Assembly (NCBI GenBank): GCA_946627575.1
Contig: CAMOVS010000078.1
Span: 1 to 6,482, forward strand
Direction: 5' to 3'
Length of the DNA: 6,482 nt
Source of the DNA: an uncultured Lachnospiraceae bacterium
GTDB lineage: Bacteria; Bacillota; Clostridia; Lachnospirales; Lachnospiraceae
This document shows, one piece after another, positions 6,224-6,482 of this stretch (its first letter is position 1; each line of letters begins with the position of its first letter). The position numbers and the translations under genes were made by a program. The notes beneath the pieces are model-generated. The model was not told the DNA's origin and searched no databases. It saw only the letters and a list, made by a program, of their open reading frames with translations.

Positions 6224-6230
6224 CCTCCTC
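6224..6230 (-). promoter_or_regulatory. Ribosome binding site that sets the mgsA start
   Basis: GAGGAGG touches the ATG at 6223 with no spacer, but is six bases from the in-frame ATG at 6217, so the second ATG should be used. Confidence 0.7.
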
Positions 6231-6319
6231 TATAACAATAGTTCGTCGCAAACCAATGTGGTCAGATATCCGTTCCTGCAGCTTATGCAGCAGCCCGGAC
6301 ACGAAGGAAATCCATAAAA

Positions 6320-6482
6320 CTAATATCTTTTCTGTAATCCAATATTCAATACGATCCCCATGCCCGCCATGCAGCTTAGCAATGAGGTCAGCCCGTAGCT
6401 GACGAAAGGCAGGGGAAGTCCGGTGTTGGGAAGGACCGCAGTCGCCACTCCAATGTTGATAAAGGATTGAAATCCGATCATG
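6320..6482 (-). CDS. rodA: SEDS-family peptidoglycan polymerase, C-terminal part (RodA/FtsW type)
   Basis: SEDS proteins are multi-pass membrane glycosyltransferases that polymerise lipid II together with a class B penicillin-binding protein; RodA serves elongation, FtsW division. Only the last 53 residues are in the window. They carry the C-terminal signature: FINIGVATAVLPNTG, then LPLPFVSYG, then a hydrophobic last helix (CMAGMGIVLNIG) ending in LQKRY and a TAG stop. The family usually has SYGG here; this protein has SYGL, which I recall in some clostridial members. The RodA rather than FtsW or SpoVE label is inferred from the LPxTGxPLPFxSYG wording and the mgsA neighbour, and is the less certain part. 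The start lies beyond the window. Confidence 0.85.
   Translation of the reverse strand, partial: MIGFQSFINIGVATAVLPNTGLPLPFVSYGLTSLLSCMAGMGIVLNIGLQKRY

Noticed and set aside
6235..6262. Promoter for mgsA (TTGGTT and TATAGA)
   Set aside because: Both boxes are poor matches, and the -10 box would touch the ribosome binding site, leaving almost no leader.
6224..6319. Possible small gene between the rodA-type gene and mgsA (a GTG-started frame running into mgsA)
   Set aside because: There is no ribosome binding site before the GTG, and the frame ends inside mgsA. A 5-bp hairpin (CTGCA/TGCAG, 6276-6290) is too weak to call a terminator.

Overview
The window reads as ordinary low-to-mid GC Firmicutes chromosome, most likely class Clostridia and probably Lachnospiraceae or a close relative. 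This rests on the gene set and order (a rodA-type SEDS gene, mgsA, a lipoprotein D-Ala-D-Ala carboxypeptidase, then P-loop protein, HlyD-like protein, YggS and SepF), strong AGGAGG-type ribosome binding sites, and a SepF-based division system. Every supported gene lies on the minus strand, so transcription runs from high to low coordinates. No mobile element, CRISPR array, tRNA or rRNA was seen.

Upstream block (6482 to 4839): the 3' end of a rodA/ftsW-family gene, a methylglyoxal synthase (mgsA), and a lipoprotein penicillin-binding carboxypeptidase that overlaps mgsA by 4 nt (ATGA). These link peptidoglycan synthesis and trimming with one central-metabolism enzyme. The MgsA lacks residues that match the catalytic Asp71 and His98 of the E. 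coli enzyme.

Middle block (4835 to 1451): a near-consensus sigma-A promoter (TTGAGA, 17 nt, TATAAT) starts just after the carboxypeptidase stop codon. It should drive a small P-loop protein, an HlyD-like membrane-anchored protein, the PLP-homeostasis protein YggS and the division protein SepF. A 17-bp imperfect inverted repeat sits in the leader of the HlyD-like gene. A hairpin terminator candidate lies after sepF.

Downstream block (1252 to 1): a full-length 3-dehydroquinate synthase (aroB) whose reading frame continues into about 50 residues resembling the extreme C-terminus of an AMP-forming acyl-CoA synthetase, including the A10-type lysine motif. This is the most surprising feature of the window. 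It could be a real gene fusion made by recombination or an assembly chimera. The first codons of a further gene are visible at the left edge.

Start codons were assigned from Shine-Dalgarno spacing. In mgsA, the HlyD-like gene and sepF the longest reading frame begins too close to, or upstream of, the ribosome binding site, so shorter starts are given.
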